NCBI GenBank assembly: GCA_015501585.1
Contig: JADNRY010000023.1
Coordinates: forward strand, 124,001-188,000
Length of the DNA: 64,000 nt
From: Rhodocollybia butyracea
Lineage: Eukaryota; Basidiomycota; Agaricomycetes; Agaricales; Omphalotaceae
Direction: 5' to 3'
The translations under genes and the position numbers were made by a program. The notes under the pieces are model-generated. The model saw nothing but the letters and a program-made list of their open reading frames with translations. It was not told the DNA's origin and did no database searches. How positions within the stretch are numbered: the stretch's first letter is position 1; each line of letters begins with the position of its first letter. Below, one piece after another: positions 21,814-33,476 of this stretch.

Positions 21814-23400
21814 TCAGAACCAGGGCTTCGATACCTCAACAATTAGCCCACCAGAGCACAGTCCCGATAGCCTGCCCGTCAATGCTGCGCAGGTCTGTGG
21901 AGAGGAGATACCAATCCTGATTTGTTTCAAGGGAACTGATCGCATAGATGATTCGTCGCCTTCCAGAGAAGGTCGACGGGATTCAAGGAACGACACTAGC
22001 TCATCTACAGGAACGATGCCATCATAGAAAATGAGTTCAAGTTGAGTAATCTGAGGCACCATGTCTGCACTCATGACCCCTTGGAGAAAATGCGCTGTGA
22101 GGGCGCGCGAATTTTCGTCCAACAAGCAAGTCTCTTTGAAACCAAAAAACTCAAGAGCCAGTAACTTTGTTAGTATGTTCAATAGATTCTGGTCCGAAAT
22201 ATAGTGACCACCGAATTCGAGATGACTGAGCTTCATGAAAGACGTCTCAGACCGAGACAACATGGACAAAAGGTCCATCACAGGAAACAAAACTTTGGAC
22301 CTTTCACTTGGCTTGAAACGATTTGCCCGACCAGTACGCTCGTCAATGAATACAAGCTCTTCGATATTCGGAAGCGTGAGGCTTTTAAAGAGATCTGCGT
22401 GTACATCAGAGTAGTCTTCTTTATCCTCCCTCTGGATGAACGACAGGGATTTCAAACGAGACGTGGTTGCAGGCATAGCATACTCGTCTATCTCTGGAGT
22501 GTACATGGTGAAGACTTTCGCATTGCAATCCGGTGAAGCGTCCTCGAGAAAGCCCAAGACAGCGTCGGGGATTACCCAAGTAAGGGTAATCTCGTCGAGG
22601 TGACTGGAACCACAACTTCCACCAAACGAAAACATATACGTCGCCAGCTTTCGCAAAAGAGGAGCGCGACTTATTGGACAGGGGTAAGGACTTGCGTCAA
22701 TGCGGGATGCACATCGCATTTCGAGCTCTTGAAGTATCAGAAACGTATCGGGAAACTTGATATCAACAAGTTCGTCCGGGAGCTGCAGGACCGCACTCCG
22801 CCACCGATGTGCATGCTGAAAGAGTTTTGCAAGAACCGGGAATGCTTTATCCGAGTCCTCGTCGCTGTCCCCGTCGCTGTCCCCGCCATTGTATTCATTA
22901 TGATCAGCAGCATTGTTGGAAAATAAGACACAGATGTCCAGTGGAGCGTCTTTTGAGAGCTTCAGACGATGATCCAAAAAGGCTTCTAGGGATCGTCCAT
23001 GAGAGAATGCCTGGATCGAAATATAAATTTTGCTCCATAAAGAGGGTATAGCAAGGGCAATAGTGTTCCAACGTTTGTTGACACGAGCGATGTAATTCGT
23101 GTTTATTCGTGAAGGACCATTGTTCTCGAATCGTGAGCGACTATTCTGTGAACGACCGTAGTTCTCGAATACTGCAACAGTTGTTGTGGAGCTGTAGAAT
23201 AGAAAAATCTCCCAGAGAATTTCATTCTGTAAACGATCTATGTAGCAAACGCCGCCAACAGTGCCCGCTTTTGCCGCTGTTTGTGTGTTTTTTGGCTGGC
23301 GACTTTTATTTTCTGTCATTACTCTGCAGAATACAATAAAACAAAGCTCGTCAGAGAGACCAAAGAGCGTACATTCCAGGTATTGGCGAATCTTCTGCAA
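21814..23400 (-). CDS. F-box protein, array copy 3 (intact)
   Basis: One open frame encodes 528 residues; the conserved RVMTENK methionine lies about 27 codons in and may be the true start. The F-box segment is CYIDRLQNEILWEIFLF followed by VNKRWNTIALAIPSLWSKIY. Between them is an insertion with NYGRSQNSRSRFENNGPSR, a small internal duplication compared with copy 1. The acidic linker reads GGDSDGDSDEDSDK. LRR-like segments (LPNIEELVFIDE, MKLSHLEFGGHYISDQNLLN, ITQLELIFYDG) lead to CSGGLIVEVSKPWF. It is predicted to be an SCF substrate adaptor, with no hint of substrate. Its closest relative in the array is copy 1. Confidence 0.85.
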   Translation of the reverse strand: MQKIRQYLECTLFGLSDELCFIVFCRVMTENKSRQPKNTQTAAKAGTVGGVCYIDRLQNEILWEIFLFYSSTTTVAVFENYGRSQNSRSRFENNGPSRINTNYIARVNKRWNTIALAIPSLWSKIYISIQAFSHGRSLEAFLDHRLKLSKDAPLDICVLFSNNAADHNEYNGGDSDGDSDEDSDKAFPVLAKLFQHAHRWRSAVLQLPDELVDIKFPDTFLILQELEMRCASRIDASPYPCPISRAPLLRKLATYMFSFGGSCGSSHLDEITLTWVIPDAVLGFLEDASPDCNAKVFTMYTPEIDEYAMPATTSRLKSLSFIQREDKEDYSDVHADLFKSLTLPNIEELVFIDERTGRANRFKPSERSKVLFPVMDLLSMLSRSETSFMKLSHLEFGGHYISDQNLLNILTKLLALEFFGFKETCLLDENSRALTAHFLQGVMSADMVPQITQLELIFYDGIVPVDELVSFLESRRPSLEGDESSMRSVPLKQIRIGISSPQTCAALTGRLSGLCSGGLIVEVSKPWF

Positions 23401-23808
23401 CTTTGCCCAAAAGAATACCAGCTTAATAGTTTTTGTGAGTTCGAATGTTTTGTACTTTGTGATTTGAAACCGTTAAAAGAGGTTCCAATTATTTAGGAAT
23501 CAAGATGAGGTGGCAGTCGGCAAGTGATAGTCTTGCAAGCCAGAATTCACGAGAGCTCAGAGTAACTCAGAAAAGTCAAAAGTTAAAACGTTTTACACAT
23601 CACGCGACAGTGGACACATCGATGGTAGATCACGCCGCCGTGTCTCATCAGGAATTCCGATTCGATGCGCTTTTCCAAGTCCAGGGAGAGAATAAATGAT
23701 AACAAATGATGTACAGCAAACTCGTAGATATAAAGATAAACCAACGGTGCAGGTACCATTTTTACAGATATCAATGTTTTAGTGTACGTTCTATATACTA
23801 TACCATGT

Positions 23809-25300
23809 TCAGAACCAGGGCTTCGACACCTTAACAACTAGCCCACCTGAGCAGAGCTCAGACAGTCTGTCCATCAACGCCATGCAGGTCTGTGGAGAGG
23901 AAATACCAAACCGGACTCGTTCCAAGGGAAGCAGTCGCGTGGATGACTTGCCTTCAAGAGATGGCCGATGAGATTCGAGGAATAACGCTAGATCATCTAC
24001 AGGAACGGTGCCATCGTAGAAAATGAGCTCAAGTTGGGTAAGAATGGGCACCACGTCTGCACTCAGGAGACCTTGGAAGAAATGGGCTGTGAGAGCGCAT
24101 GAATTTTTGTTCAACAAGCAAGTCTCTTCGAAAGCGAAAAATGTGAGCGCCGGTAGCTTTGTCAGTATTTTCAAGAGATTCTGGTCCGAAATAAAGTGAC
24201 CACTGAGCACTAGGTGACTGAGCTTTATCAAAGACATCTCAGACCGAGCCAGCATGGATAAAAGGCCCTCTACAGGAAACAAAACACTGGGGGATTCATG
24301 CGGCTTGACATAATCTGCCCTCCCAGTGCGCTGGTCAATGAAGACAAGCTTTTCGACATTCGGAAGTGTGAGGTATTCAAAGAGCTCTCCATGTACATCA
24401 TAGTACTTGTCGTCATCTATCTGGATGACTGATAGAGCTTTCAAATGAGAAGTGACTGTAGTGGAACCATAGTCTGTGTGTGGAGTGAACACGGTGAAGA
24501 CTTGCGCGTTGCAATCCGATGAAGCGTGCTCGAGAAAGCTTGCGACAGTGTCAGGAAGCACCCAAGTAAGGGTAATCTCGCTGAGTTTACTAGAGCCAAA
24601 GTTTCCGCCAAAGGAAAACTTTTCCATTGTAAACTTTCGCAGAAGTGGAGCATAAAATGCTGGACAATGGTCAGTCCCCACATCATTGCGAGGTAAACAT
24701 CGCATTTCGAGTTCTTGGAGTAGTGGAAACGTATCGGGAAATTTGGTATGGTCAAGTTCCCTTGATGCTGGAAGCTGCAAGACTGCGCTCTTCCATCTAT
24801 GTGCATGCTGAAAGAGTTTCGCAAGAACTGGGAGTGCGGCTTGTGGTTTTTCCGAGCCTTCTATACTGTCCTCGTTGCTGTCATCACTATATTCTTCGTA
24901 ATTATCCCCTGACCAGCGAACAGTACGCTCGGAAAATAGGACACAAATCTCCAGTGGAGCGTCTTTTGACAACTCTATCCGACGATCCACCAAAGCTTCT
25001 AGGGATGGCCCGTGTGAGAAAGATGCAACCCGGACATAAATTTTGCTCCATAAAGAGGGTATGGCAAGCGCAATCGCCTGCCAATGTTTGTTGACAAGAA
25101 TGATGCGATTCGTGTTGATTCGTGAGCGAGTGCCGTAGTACCCCTGGAATCCTGCAACAGTGGTCGTGTAACCGTAGAATAGCAAAATCTTCCAAAGAAT
25201 TTCATTCGGTAAACGATCTATGTAGCAAACCGCCAAGAGGGTACGCTGCCACATGAGCTGTTTGCGTAGTTTTTGGTTGACGATGTTTATTTCCCGTCAT
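23809..25300 (-). CDS. F-box protein, array copy 4 (N-terminus frameshifted)
   Basis: The frame 25254-23809 (481 residues) covers the complete F-box (CYIDRLPNEILWKILLF, VNKHWQAIALAIPSLWSKIY), acidic linker, LRR-like region and the EVSKPWF-type end (VKVSKPWF). The short leader of other copies (MTENKxRQPK) is visible from an ATG at 25298-25300 as MTGNKHRQPK, but in a different frame, so an indel separates it from the F-box. Translation could start at the ATG at 25254, nine codons before the F-box, which would leave the domains intact. This copy may therefore still be functional. Confidence 0.75.
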
Positions 25301-28300
25301 TCGTCTTTAAAATGAAATGAGGTAGGGCTCTTCAGAAAGATAAAGAGCTTAGTTCCAGATGTTTACTTGATAGTTGAGCCACGAGGCTGCAGCTCCGCGA
25401 CTGTATCCAGAAAACTATGGGACGTCGAAGTTTAGATGATATCCGTCGTAGGGAAATCACGCGGTTGCTGCTGGACCTGCTGGCGGGACCAGGCGGAACC
25501 GAGTGATATACATATTAGTTAGGGATTTACATGTTGATTTACTGCTGATGGGTCTGAGAAGGAGAAGGAGATGCGGTTTCACTGTTTGTTTAGAGAGCAT
25601 TTGCACTTCTGGGCCGGCCACTTCTGACTACCTGATTCCAGAAGAGAAAGAGGAGAATATGATGACTAGGGCTCGAATCGGATTTTGTACGTGACTTGGT
25701 TTTAAGATTGCCCTGCAAGGTGGAGGTTAGGGATGCAGCTGTAGATGCTGGCGCATCGCTGTATCCCAAACAACGTCGCGTTCAACTCTTACCCCGATCT
25801 TTAGCAAACTGTTACCGCTAGCCTACGGTACACGGTTGAACGAAAGTGACGGGTGTTCAACCTAGGAAAAAGTCTTGTTATATGCAATTCACTAAAAATA
25901 CAACATAACAGGATAAGTACATGCTGTACATGCTGTCGTCTAATGCCATATCAAACATATCATACGAATACATCTGCAAAAAAGAACGCTCAACTATTAG
26001 TCGGTATATACAGTAAGAATGAGCAAAAGCTTACCTCATGTTGGCATTTGGCTTCTATACGGGTCGTATCTTGGCTTGTGGTCATTGCTATTTTCAAATC
26101 CACTCCTGCGACGCAGAGCAGCTCGCGCCGTCGGGCGTGGTAGGAGCACTAGTAACAGAGCCATATGTGCTAGGAGCACGTCCGGATCTCTAGTACTAGT
26201 AGCATGAGTTGAATATCCAGCATAAGCACTAGGTGGAGGATATTCGAGTTCCGAGAAAACATGGAAGTGAATGTAATTAGTGACGTTGTTGAAATTCTCA
26301 TTGGCCGAGTTATCAACGGTCGAAGGAGTGTATGAAGAGCCTCTGACGCGTGGGTGCTGCTGAGAGAAACGCGGTATCGTGACGTCGGTGCGAAGGGGGC
26401 AATGTGGTGCTGGGAATAGGGTCCGAAGTCTCTGCGCATACGAGGAACAGTGTCGCGTTGGGTAAAGGGTTGTTGGAGTTATGGTGAATAGCATCCTCAG
26501 TCCCACGGCCAGATACGGGAGAAGTAACCGAGCAGTCCAAGTTATCGCGGCTGAGCTGAGGAGAGACCGAAATAGAGAAAGCTCCTGAGCTAGCTCTATT
26601 TTCAAGAACGTCAAGTCGTCGAGACAGATTTTGCACCTGGAAACCAGTCAACATGCTGGACAACTGTTCCTCGTAGTCCGGCAGCTTTTCAGTATGCACC
26701 TTCCGCCACCAGAGAAAAGACCGACAGGCAGTGGACAAATACTTTGAAGAATTCTAAGATTGGACAATCAGCGCTTCAGCTCTTGAGGGTTGAATCACAC
26801 CAGAGAAAGAGACGTACTGGTCAAGCTTTTCTTCAGCCTGGTTTAGTGTAATCTCTAGGACTGACTGTTTGGGTGCTGTCAAGATGGTGTAAACCAGGGT
26901 ACAAGCAGCGAAGGCGAGCCGGCTCATTATTCCAAAATTTCTTTTACTTCCCTGATCAAAGTAAGGATAGTTTTGTCTACATAACGATAAAGGAACATAC
27001 CTGAGCAACCTGGTAGATTTCCACAGCTCTGCTTGAAAGACGTCCTATAACTTACTCGGAGCTGCTCTCGGCTTGGAGAGCACGTAACATATCCTCGGAA
27101 ACATCACAGATGCCAGCCTGTACAACTGATCTTTGTCTGACCACTGCTCTAGGCATGGAAGAGTAGGGGCCAAGGGAGACATCGCACTAATCGCTATCCT
27201 TTATAAGTGCTAGTATGTGGTCGTCAAACTTGGGTCAAAGTTCTGTTGCCTAGTCAATTTACTTATGTAATATACTTACAAGTCGTCCCTGCTTTATAGT
27301 CTACGGCCACTTCTTCTTCCAGTGAACAAAGGCGTCTCAAATGCATTCCGTAGCTGCAACGCGAATTCGAATAGGAACGGCCCCCAATATGCAAGAGGGC
27401 ATCTGGTTTCGATCCGAATAGTACAGAGGTGATTTCTTGAGGTTGCTTAGCAAAGTGAAGGATGGATTGACAAGAGCTTGTACAATGACTGGAATGCCTA
27501 GCTAGGAGGAATCACCAACGCGGGTTTTATAGCTGGCGTACTATCATATATCATCTCAAGCACGCTTGTACGAGGTTTTGGTTTCGATTATCCAGGTTTT
27601 AACCTGATTTCGACTTCTACATTGCGTAGACGCTATACATAAACTTGACTGCAACGACCTCTGGTGACCAGACTTGAAAGCCATGCATCGTGGGCAGGAC
27701 ATTCAGTACATGTAGAGGCTCTTGCCAAATGCAAAAGTGGCCCATTACTATTAGGCCAAGTGTAACTCATCTGCCAACCACCCGTCTCGAATAGAAGTAC
27801 TTCGTCCATGCAATGGAAGATTGGCAGGAGTATTATGGATAGTACTAGGTGAGCAAGTGACAAATCTGACCGTAAACTGTGTTACCGACTTCTCAAAAGA
27901 TTCAAATTCAGCCATTTCCTTTGCCCTCCACCTCCAAACCCATGGATTTCAGGCTCTCCTTGGATCAATCCTCTTGTCTTCTCGAGTCGAAGTCAGACCT
28001 ATATCTTTCTTCTCCGACCGCAATTACTTATCGCTCTACATTTTAACCTCGAAGCTGTAGTGATCCACCTACCTTTCAAGCCGAGACCACATACCTGTAT
28101 GGAAGATATCCCCAACAGCGGATTTCGATTAGTCGCTAATAAGTATGAAATCGGGTACCTCATTATGGCTGAAATATTAGTTTCACTTCCACTGTTCCTA
28201 GTAAGTCAGTTGCGCTGCGACGAAGAGTGAGACGGTACATTGTATCTGCTAGCGCCGTTCATCGATATTCTTCTGCGAGTTCTGCGATTCTTTCTGAGTA

Positions 28301-28517
28301 CGTCTTGTATGTTAGGTCCAACAGTAGTATACTCTAACCACGCCTAGGCTCAGTGTTGGGAGGTTGGGAGACAACTACTATGCATAATGTTGGTTGACCT
28401 ATTTCGATTCCTATATTCCTATCAAGTATGTAGATACTAAATCCAGAAATCGAGAAAGCTAAGTCAGAGCCTTACCTCGAGTATAAACATTTGATTAAGG
28501 TAAACTACAAGCAATTA
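25301..28517. other. Non-array insertion between F-box subclusters
   Basis: About 3.2 kb separates copies 1-4 from copies 5-8. It contains one weak gene candidate (26036-27008, minus) and no other recognisable gene. From about 28300 to 28510 the sequence is related to 35940-36190, the flank of copy 8, so this end belongs to the second F-box subfamily unit. Confidence 0.55.
26036..27008 (-). other. Possible hypothetical gene or gene relic
   Basis: A minus-strand frame starting MSRLAFAACTLVYTILTAPK can be spliced with a 62-nt intron (donor after LDQY, acceptor CTTAG before NSSKYLSTACRSF) to a segment containing WWRKVHTEKLPDYEEQLSSM and LSRRLDVLENRASS, which looks coiled-coil-like. Further on, all three frames are open in turn and no consistent splice model emerges. 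It may be a small gene with a hydrophobic N-terminus or a decayed gene. No family is recognised. Confidence 0.3.
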
Positions 28518-29996
28518 TTATGTGTCTCGGCAAAAATACCTGTACTCGTCCCAGGGCTCTGATACCTCAGCAAGTAACCCACCCGAGCAGAGCCCAGATA
28601 GCCTGTCCATCAATGCTGCGCAGGTCTGTGGAGAGGTGATACCAATTCGAATTTGTTTCAGGGGAAGTAGTCGCGTGGGTGGCTCACCACCTTCCAGAGA
28701 CGGTCGACGGGATTCAATAAACGATAACAGATCTCCTACAGGAGTGGTTCCAGGGTAGAATATGAGCTCGAGCTGAGTTACCTTTGGCATTATGCCAGCA
28801 CCCGTGACACTTTGGAAGAAACGAGCGGTGAGAGCGCAAGGTTTTGCTTTCAACAACAAAATCTCTTTGAAAGCAAAAAAGGCGAGAGTGGGTAGTTGTG
28901 CCAGGATTTTCAGTAGATTTTGGTCCGAAACGTAGTAACCGCTGAATTCCAGGTGACTGAGCTTCATCACAGACGAGTCAGAACGTGCAAACATGGATAA
29001 AAAAACTCCCCACAGGAAACAAGTGGCTTCCGATTAGTATATTCATCAATGAAACTGAGCTTTTCAACATTCGGAAGTATGAGAAAGTCAAAGATGTCCG
29101 AAAGCGGATGATCATAGTCTTCTTCGTGTGTCTGTATAAATGACAGAGCCTTCAACTGAGATGTGGCTACTGTCCTATACTGACCCCAGTCTGGAGTGAA
29201 GATGGTGAAGATTGTAGCGTTACATTCTGATGAAACGCCCTTGAGAAAGTTCGTGACAGTGTCAGAAGTCACCCAGTTAAGGATAATCTTGTTGAGTTTA
29301 CTGGAACCAAAGTTTCCGCCAAAGGAGATCCCTTCCATTGTAAACTTTCGCAGAAAAGGAGCATGGAACGATGGGTCCACAATCTCCCAAACGGTTAAAC
29401 ATCGCATCTCGAGCTCTTGAAGTAGCGGGAATGTATTGGGAAACTCTGTATGACTGAAGAGTCCCCGTGATTCCGGAAACTGCAAGACCGCACTCTTCCA
29501 TCTATAGGCATGCTGAAAGAGTTTCTCAATAACTGGGAGTGTGCCTTGGGGTTTACCATCCGAGTCCTCATCACTGTCCCCGTCATCGCCGACTGTATCT
29601 GTCCCAGTCTTTGACAATGTACCTAGAAAATAGAACACATATGTCCAGAGGAGCGTTTTTCGACAACTCTAGACAACGATCCACTAATGCTTCGAGAAAT
29701 GGTCCATTTGAGAACGACATGACCGAGACATAAATTTTGCTCCATAAAGAGGGTATCGCAAGCGCAATCGCATTCCAACGTTTGTTGACACGAGTGAGGT
29801 GATAGGAGCTAGTGTTAATTTGTGAGCCACGGGCATCTTTCCTGAAATCCGCAGCAGTGATCGTGAAACTGTAGAATAAAAAAATCTCCCAGAGAAGTTC
29901 GTTCTGTAAACAATCTATGTAGCAAACGCCGCCAACGGCCCCCATTTCCACAGCTGTTTGTCTGCTTTTTGGTTGACAGTGTTTATTTTCTGTCAT
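28518..29996 (-). pseudogene. F-box protein, array copy 5 (two frameshifts)
   Basis: The leader MTENKHCQPK begins at 29996. The F-box (CYIDCLQNELLWEIFLF, VNKRWNAIALAIPSLWSKIY) is open to YIVKDWDRYSRR. The acidic linker and first LRR-like part then continue in a second frame (29638-28967), and the end (28994-28518; MKLSHLEFSGYYVSDQNLLK ... EVSEPWDEYRYF) in a third. The second break lies in the FPVxSLLSMFARSE stretch, where the copy reads VSCGEFFYPCLHV. Belongs with copies 6-8 (shared YYVSDQ and EPW-x-x-YR end). Confidence 0.8.
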
Positions 29997-30038
29997 TACT
30001 CTGCAGAATACCATGAAACAGAGCTTCAGAAAGACCAA

Positions 30039-31292
30039 AGAGAGTGTACGGTTCAGATATTGGTAACTGTGCTCAAAAGGCTATCAGCTGAATACTAAGT
30101 TCAAAATCATAAACTCCTACTTGTTTGCTTTGATTTGAAACTGCTGAAACTTGAAGGAGGTCGCAGTATTTTAGAATTAAGGATGAGTTGGTGAAGGCAC
30201 GCCGCACGCCGCACGTTTCCCACGACCAAAAGATCACGCTGCCGTGTCCCAACTGCATTGGAACCGGCAACCAAGTACGATTAATTTCAGGAAGCTCATA
30301 GAAGTGCTTATATCGTAGTATACTTGAGAACTAGGCGCACCAGGAGGAAAATCTTGAGAAAGTCTTAAGAGCATCAGGGGAGGAGCAATCAAGGGAGCGA
30401 TGGCGGTATCCTGATATGCTATCTCGCCAGACTCGCACTGCTGTAGTACTAGTAGTGTATCAAAAGGCAACCTATCATGACCTAGATTAATTCTGGCAGC
30501 CGCATTTACAGATCGCTAGTAAAGAAAGAGTGGACTCTTTTTGATAGAACCAGCTCAGTTACGAGTCCTGAATGTAATGAAGGCTCGTCCTTATGGCCGG
30601 TTTCGCGTGGGAATTTTGTCCCAATTGGGGCTGATCTTGCCCAAATTTGGGAGAATCGTTTCACCATATTTAGAAATGTCAAAGCGCCCGTCATGTGACT
30701 CCGTAGATTTATCGGCGTTCCCATTTTCGCTTACGCCGCTTACTGTCACACTGCTTCCTTTGTGTGCTGCTGCAAATTTCAAAAGTACACTTGAACCCTA
30801 CCCTAAGCTTTTTGATACTTAATTGCCAAGTGCAAACCTCTTGCCATGCGGGGTCGACTGCAGTTATCAGTGCCTGCCAGAGGTTAAACAAGCAATTTCC
30901 ACTTAAAGTCCTGATTTTCTGACAATCCTTGCACTGAGTCAGTGTTTGTTATTGACTTTTCAGAATCTCAGGCTGATTCCGCAGCATGGACCTTTTACTG
31001 GATGCGCTGGGATTATTGTTACCTTTTCCATACTTATGAAATCTCAAACTAGCGTCTTGCAGGACTCGTACCTGCCACATGCTTGGCGTGGTGGCCCACA
31101 CTCGCAAGTCAGTCAGATTGAATACTTGTGGCCATCTGAAAGATCACCCTGAAATGGGGCCGCGTATCATAAACTGACTGAGCGCAAACTCCGAGAGGTT
31201 TCAAACACCTGCGCAGAAATTAAGAGAGCCGCTAAGTCACGTTGAGAGTATAACATTGATTAAGGTAAATATTATGCGTTTCGTCAAAGGTA
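30039..31292. other. Spacer between F-box copies 5 and 6
   Basis: It contains the upstream flank of copy 5 (30090-30250). It also has a segment related to 19350-19575 that is split into two parts (30430-30545 and 31130-31215) by about 585 bp of unrelated sequence. No gene is recognised in the inserted part, which has no clear transposon ends. Confidence 0.5.
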
Positions 31293-32735
31293 CTAGTACC
31301 TGTCCGGGTCCCAGGGCTCTACCTCAGCAAGTAGCCCGCCTGAGGAAAGCCCAGATAGCCTGTCCATGAATGCTGCACAGGTCTGTGGAGCCGAGATCCC
31401 AATTCGAATTTGTTTCAAGGGAAGTAGTCGCATATATGATTCATCGCCTTCCAGAGACGGTCGACGGGATTCCATAAACAACAACAGATCATCTATGGGG
31501 GCAGTTCCAGAAAACATGAGCTCTAGCTGGGTTAGCCTGGGCATTACGTCTGTGCTCATGATACCCTGGAAGAAATGAGCGGTGAGAGCAGGAGGTTTTG
31601 GGTGCAATACTCTTGGTGAAATCTCTTTGGAAGCAAAAAAGGCGAGATTGGGTAGTTGTGCCAGTATCTTTAGTAGATTCTGGTCCGAAACATAGTAACC
31701 GCTGATTTCAAGGTGACCGAGCAAATATGACTCGGAACGCACAAACATGGACAAAAGGCACTCCACAGGAAATTCCCGATTAGTATCGTCAATGAAAACG
31801 AGCTTTTCAACATTTGGAAGTGTTAGAAAATTGAGGATCTCCCAAAGTGGTTCACGACTGTCTTCATGCGTCTGTATAACAGACAGAGCTTTCAACTGAG
31901 ATGTGGCTTTCCTACCAAAATACCTGCCTGGAGCAAATAGGCTCCAAAGCTCGGCTCGAGTGAATATGTTGGAAACTGTCGCGTTACAATCCGATGAAGC
32001 ACCGCTGAGAATGCACGTGACAGCTTCAGGAGGCACCCAGGCAAGGTACAGGCAAGGTTAATCACACTCAATTCGTTGAGTGTACTTTGTCTGGAACCAA
32101 ATTTTCCGTCAAAGGAAAATCCTTCCATCGTAAACTTTCGCAGAAGAGGAGAGCGAAACAATGGGTAACGGGGGTAGTAAGTCTGCGTGTCCTGAGAAGG
32201 TAAACACCACATTTCAAGTTCTTGTAGTAGTGGAAACGTATCGGGAAACTCAGTATGATCAAGTTTCCTTGATCGTGGAAGCTGCAAGACTACACTCTGC
32301 CATCTATGTGCATGCTGAAAGAGTTTCGCGAGAACTGGAAGTGCGACTTGTGGGTCATCCGAAGGCTCGTTGCTGTCCTCGTTGCTGTGCACACGCCAAT
32401 TCCAGCCCCAATCGACAGTTTCCCCGGAAAATAGAACGCAAATGTCTAGTGGAAGATTTTTCGACAACTCTAGATGACGATTCACAAAAGCTTCTAGAGA
32501 TGGTCCATGTGAGAACGACTCGACCTCGACATAAATTTTGCTCCATAACGAGGGTATAGCCAGCGCGATCGCGTTCCAACGTTTGTTGACACCAGTGAGG
32601 CGGGTGGGTTCAGGGTGAACTCGTGAGCGATCGCAGCACTCCTCCTTGAATTTTGCAGCAGTGAACGTGGAACTGTAGAATAAAAAAATCTCCCAGAGAA
32701 GTTCGTTCTGTAAATGATCTATGTAGCAAACGTTG
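31293..32735 (-). pseudogene. F-box protein, array copy 6 (truncated, 11-bp duplication)
   Basis: The minus strand is homologous from CYIDHLQNELLWEIFLF (about 32732) through VNKRWNAIALAIPSLWSKIY and the acidic linker. Upstream of the Cys codon the similarity to other copies stops abruptly, so leader and promoter are gone. Near 32037-32060 an 11-bp direct duplication (CTTGCCTGTAC in coding sense) shifts the frame at the INLTWVSP position. The C-terminal half resumes at 32036 (PPEAVTCILSGASSDCN ... EVEPWDPDRY). It is non-functional. Confidence 0.85.
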
Positions 32736-33476
32736 CTATCGTTGATTACCCCGTATTCTGGGCCTTCCCAACTCCATTATCACGCTTCTGTTCACTGAAC
32801 TTGACATTCTACCCCTCCGTGCCTGCCGAATGGAACTCAACCTTAAGTTCCTTCCATACGTAGCCACTTTGCCGCCCTCGGACCTGGTAGGTCTTGCTTT
32901 GCAGGTCAGCAACAATGTACGCATGAGAGGTATGTCATCCTGGCCCTCAGACGTCGACTGAGATATCAGAAAGTTATCGGGGACACCTTCTCACTCTGTA
33001 GGATATCAGCCCTGCTTCCGTGAAGAATGTCGTAGAGGGTGTCTGGATGGCGACCCTTCGATACGATGCATAAATTACGCCTACCACGATGACCCCTTCC
33101 CCCATCCAAAGGTAGCCCATCCTGCCCTCATACCATCTTACTTCTGCATTACTTGATATTGGTTAAGAACTTTCAGTATCGTCACTGACACCGGCCGTTC
33201 TTCATGCTTCACCAGGGAAGTGCGCTCGCCCCCATGGCCAATTACACGACAACTAACTATGCGCTTGTCGCTGGTGCAATGCCCCTTTCGGGACTCCTGA
33301 GCATGTCTCAATGCAATGTACATGTGTTCCAACCTCTCTTTACAGAGAGAAGTAGCATCAGAGGTATATATTCAGTATGTCAGTAGCTGTAGAAATTGAG
33401 AAAGCTAAATCATAGCACCTCGCACCTCGTATAAACAATGACTACAAAACCAAACTACGAGCAAATATTAAGTCTT
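32736..33476. other. Unrelated sequence replacing the copy 6 promoter
   Basis: Array homology ends at about 32735 and returns at about 33370 (flank of copy 7, with GAGAAAGCTAAATCATAGC). The 600 bp between contain no recognised gene. A rearrangement breakpoint or insertion is implied. Confidence 0.5.

Noticed and set aside
25301..28517. Transposon separating the two F-box subclusters
   Set aside because: No transposase, reverse transcriptase, terminal repeats or target-site duplication could be seen.
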